6,849 nt of DNA from Pirellulales bacterium. GTDB taxonomy: Bacteria; Planctomycetota; Planctomycetia; Pirellulales; Thermoguttaceae. Every line of letters begins with the position of its first letter. Position 1 is the first letter of the stretch. The translations under genes were made by a program, and so were the position numbers. Below are positions 6,005 through 6,849 of the stretch, one piece after another. The notes under the pieces were generated by a model, which saw only the letters and a program-made list of their open reading frames with translations, was not told where the DNA came from and did no database searches. The stretch spans positions 1 to 6,849 of the forward strand of contig JAUWWA010000091.1 in the NCBI GenBank assembly GCA_030617125.1, given 5' to 3'.

Positions 6005-6597
6005 GATGATGCCTCAACCACGTCCATGGCCGCCAGTTCTGTTCGCAGCCGCTTGCGTGCACGGTGCAGCCGCGCCTCGACGGCGCTTCGGCTGATCCCC
6101 AAGTGTTCGGCCAGTTGGCGATAGCTCCAACCTTCGATGTACTTTAACAATAGGATTTCGGTCTCTCGCCGCGGCAGTCGGGCGACCGCCTGGCGCACCC
6201 ATTCGCGCCGCTCCTCGCGGAGCAACCAATCGAGCGGGTCGACGTGCCGGGTATCCTGCTCGGCCGGCCGGTAGCGCTGGGCGTATCGGCGGGTCAAGTT
6301 CCGTCGCCGGCCCTGCTTGCGGCGATACAGCAGCGATTGCGTCACCGCAAGCCGGTACAACCACGGCGCCACCTTGCTCGCGTCGGCGATGGGCGACCGC
6401 TGCCGCACCGCCGCCAACGCCACCTCCTGCATCACCTCGTCGACCGCCTGCGGCTCGCCCAATCGGGCACCAACCACCGTCCGCAGCCATCGGTCGTGCT
6501 CGGCAAGCGCGGCTTGCCAGTCGATCTCGGTTGCGGTCTGGGCGTTTTCGGCGTCGCGCGGCGGCTTTGGCTGAAGGTCGGACGGCGTCATGGCCAT
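6001..6597 (-). CDS. ECF-type RNA polymerase sigma factor
   Basis: The product is 198 residues, normal for an ECF sigma factor with only regions 2 and 4. Region 2 covers about 32-97: DRWLRTVVGARLGEPQAVDE, MQEVALAAV, then APWLYRLAVTQSLLYRRKQG. Region 4 covers about 131-186: REWVRQAVARLPRRETEILL, then YIEGWSYRQLAEHLGISRSA and VEARLHRARKRLR, a clear helix-turn-helix that reads the -35 element. There is no extra SnoaL or C-terminal extension. Start could be ATG at 6597 or the next ATG at 6591; neither has a good ribosome site, and the upstream one is used. It heads a leftward cluster with the anti-sigma-like and PDZ genes. ECF genes often drive their own transcription, but no convincing promoter could be defined in 6598-6760. 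The target genes are unknown. Confidence 0.92.
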   Translation of the reverse strand: MAMTPSDLQPKPPRDAENAQTATEIDWQAALAEHDRWLRTVVGARLGEPQAVDEVMQEVALAAVRQRSPIADASKVAPWLYRLAVTQSLLYRRKQGRRRNLTRRYAQRYRPAEQDTRHVDPLDWLLREERREWVRQAVARLPRRETEILLLKYIEGWSYRQLAEHLGISRSAVEARLHRARKRLRTELAAMDVVEASS

Positions 6598-6724
6598 GAG
6601 GATAGTTTCCGCAGGAGCGAGAGTCTTGCACCATTTGCACGAAAAAATGGCGCCCGGCAGACCCTCTCCACTGAAGCGTAGTTTAAGACGCCCTCCGTGG
6701 AAAGGTCAGGGAACGACGCTGGTT

Positions 6725-6764
6725 GCTGCAAGTCGTTATTCTATCGCCAGTTACGCGCTGCAAG
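6725..6764. repeat. Short direct repeat GCTGCAAG next to a promoter
   Basis: GCTGCAAG occurs at 6725-6732 and again at 6757-6764, 32 bases apart (about three helical turns). The second copy ends 5 bases before the -35 box of the rightward promoter, and both lie upstream of the leftward sigma gene. The position would suit a regulator site serving either gene; the repeat is short enough to be chance. Confidence 0.3.
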
Positions 6765-6769
6765 GTCGG

Positions 6770-6798
6770 TTGACCGTCCTCAGCCAGACGGCTAAAAT
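6770..6798 (+). promoter_or_regulatory. Promoter at right edge (TTGACC, 17 bases, TAAAAT)
   Basis: TTGACC (6770-6775) and TAAAAT (6793-6798) each differ from consensus by one base and are separated by the ideal 17 bases. Transcription would start near 6805, about 30 bases ahead of ATG at 6836. It is divergent from the sigma gene. Confidence 0.65.
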
Positions 6799-6835
6799 CG
6801 GCCTTGGTGATCGAGCCCAAAGCCCTGCCGATACG

Positions 6836-6849
6836 ATGAAACACACTGC
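6836..6849 (+). CDS. First codons of a rightward gene (partial)
   Basis: ATG at 6836-6838 begins M-K-H-T and runs off the window. It is placed about 30 bases after a good promoter, which is the main support. No clear ribosome site precedes it. Nothing can be said about function. The true start could lie beyond the edge. Confidence 0.4.

Noticed and set aside
6014..6640. Minus-strand frame of 208 codons overlapping the sigma gene
   Set aside because: It has no recognisable domain, while the overlapping frame has complete sigma regions 2 and 4.
6631..6650. Inverted repeat CCATTT/AAATGG upstream of the sigma gene
   Set aside because: The stem is only 6 bp, AT-rich, with an 8-base loop; it is likely chance.
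6598..6720. Possible sigma-operon promoter CTGACC-18-TAAACT on the minus strand
   Set aside because: Both boxes match consensus at only four of six positions and ECF-type promoters need not resemble this consensus, so it is not supported enough to list.

Overview
This window most likely comes from a planctomycete, probably of the Pirellulales type. That is an inference from gene content and style. The sequence is GC-rich. It has a short ECF sigma factor followed by a membrane anti-sigma-like protein with a 'DDELSDEQRRELLSGLDDEPGGWRRCALAFIEAQ' style N-terminus (given here only as a style label; key positions are in the entry). It also has a Tat-exported two-domain NIPSNAP protein, a secreted discoidin-like protein, and intergenic tandem hairpins resembling dispersed repeats I associate with this group. 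No rRNA, tRNA or CRISPR array was seen, and no intact mobile element.

Layout. Bases 1-835 are mostly non-genic: the last 16 codons of a rightward gene, then a decayed stretch with an IS3-type transposase fragment and an unrecognised, stop-interrupted coding-like segment, then a gene-poor stretch with a strong hairpin. Bases 836-1744 (minus) encode a secreted protein with a likely F5/8 type C (discoidin-like) fold, with its own promoter near 1915-1942. A tandem pair of hairpins lies at 1960-2013. Bases 2039-2821 (minus) encode a Tat-exported NIPSNAP-family protein. It is divergent from a ureohydrolase (agmatinase-like) gene at 3088-3978 (plus), and each has a recognisable promoter in the 266-base gap. 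From 4090 to 6597 there is a leftward three-gene cluster: ECF sigma factor, single-pass anti-sigma-like protein (ATGA overlap), and an exported PDZ protein with a heptad-repeat tail. A good promoter and the first codons of a rightward gene sit at the right edge.

How the genes fit together. The sigma/anti-sigma/PDZ trio is the functional unit that can be argued from sequence: a regulator held by a membrane protein, co-transcribed with an exported protein that has a peptide-binding PDZ domain and a coiled coil. This resembles the logic of an envelope-sensing system, but the PDZ protein has no visible protease domain and the signal is unknown. The other three genes are probably independent transcription units. 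Nothing in the window is clearly a new defence or mobile system; the sigma cluster is the best candidate for closer study.
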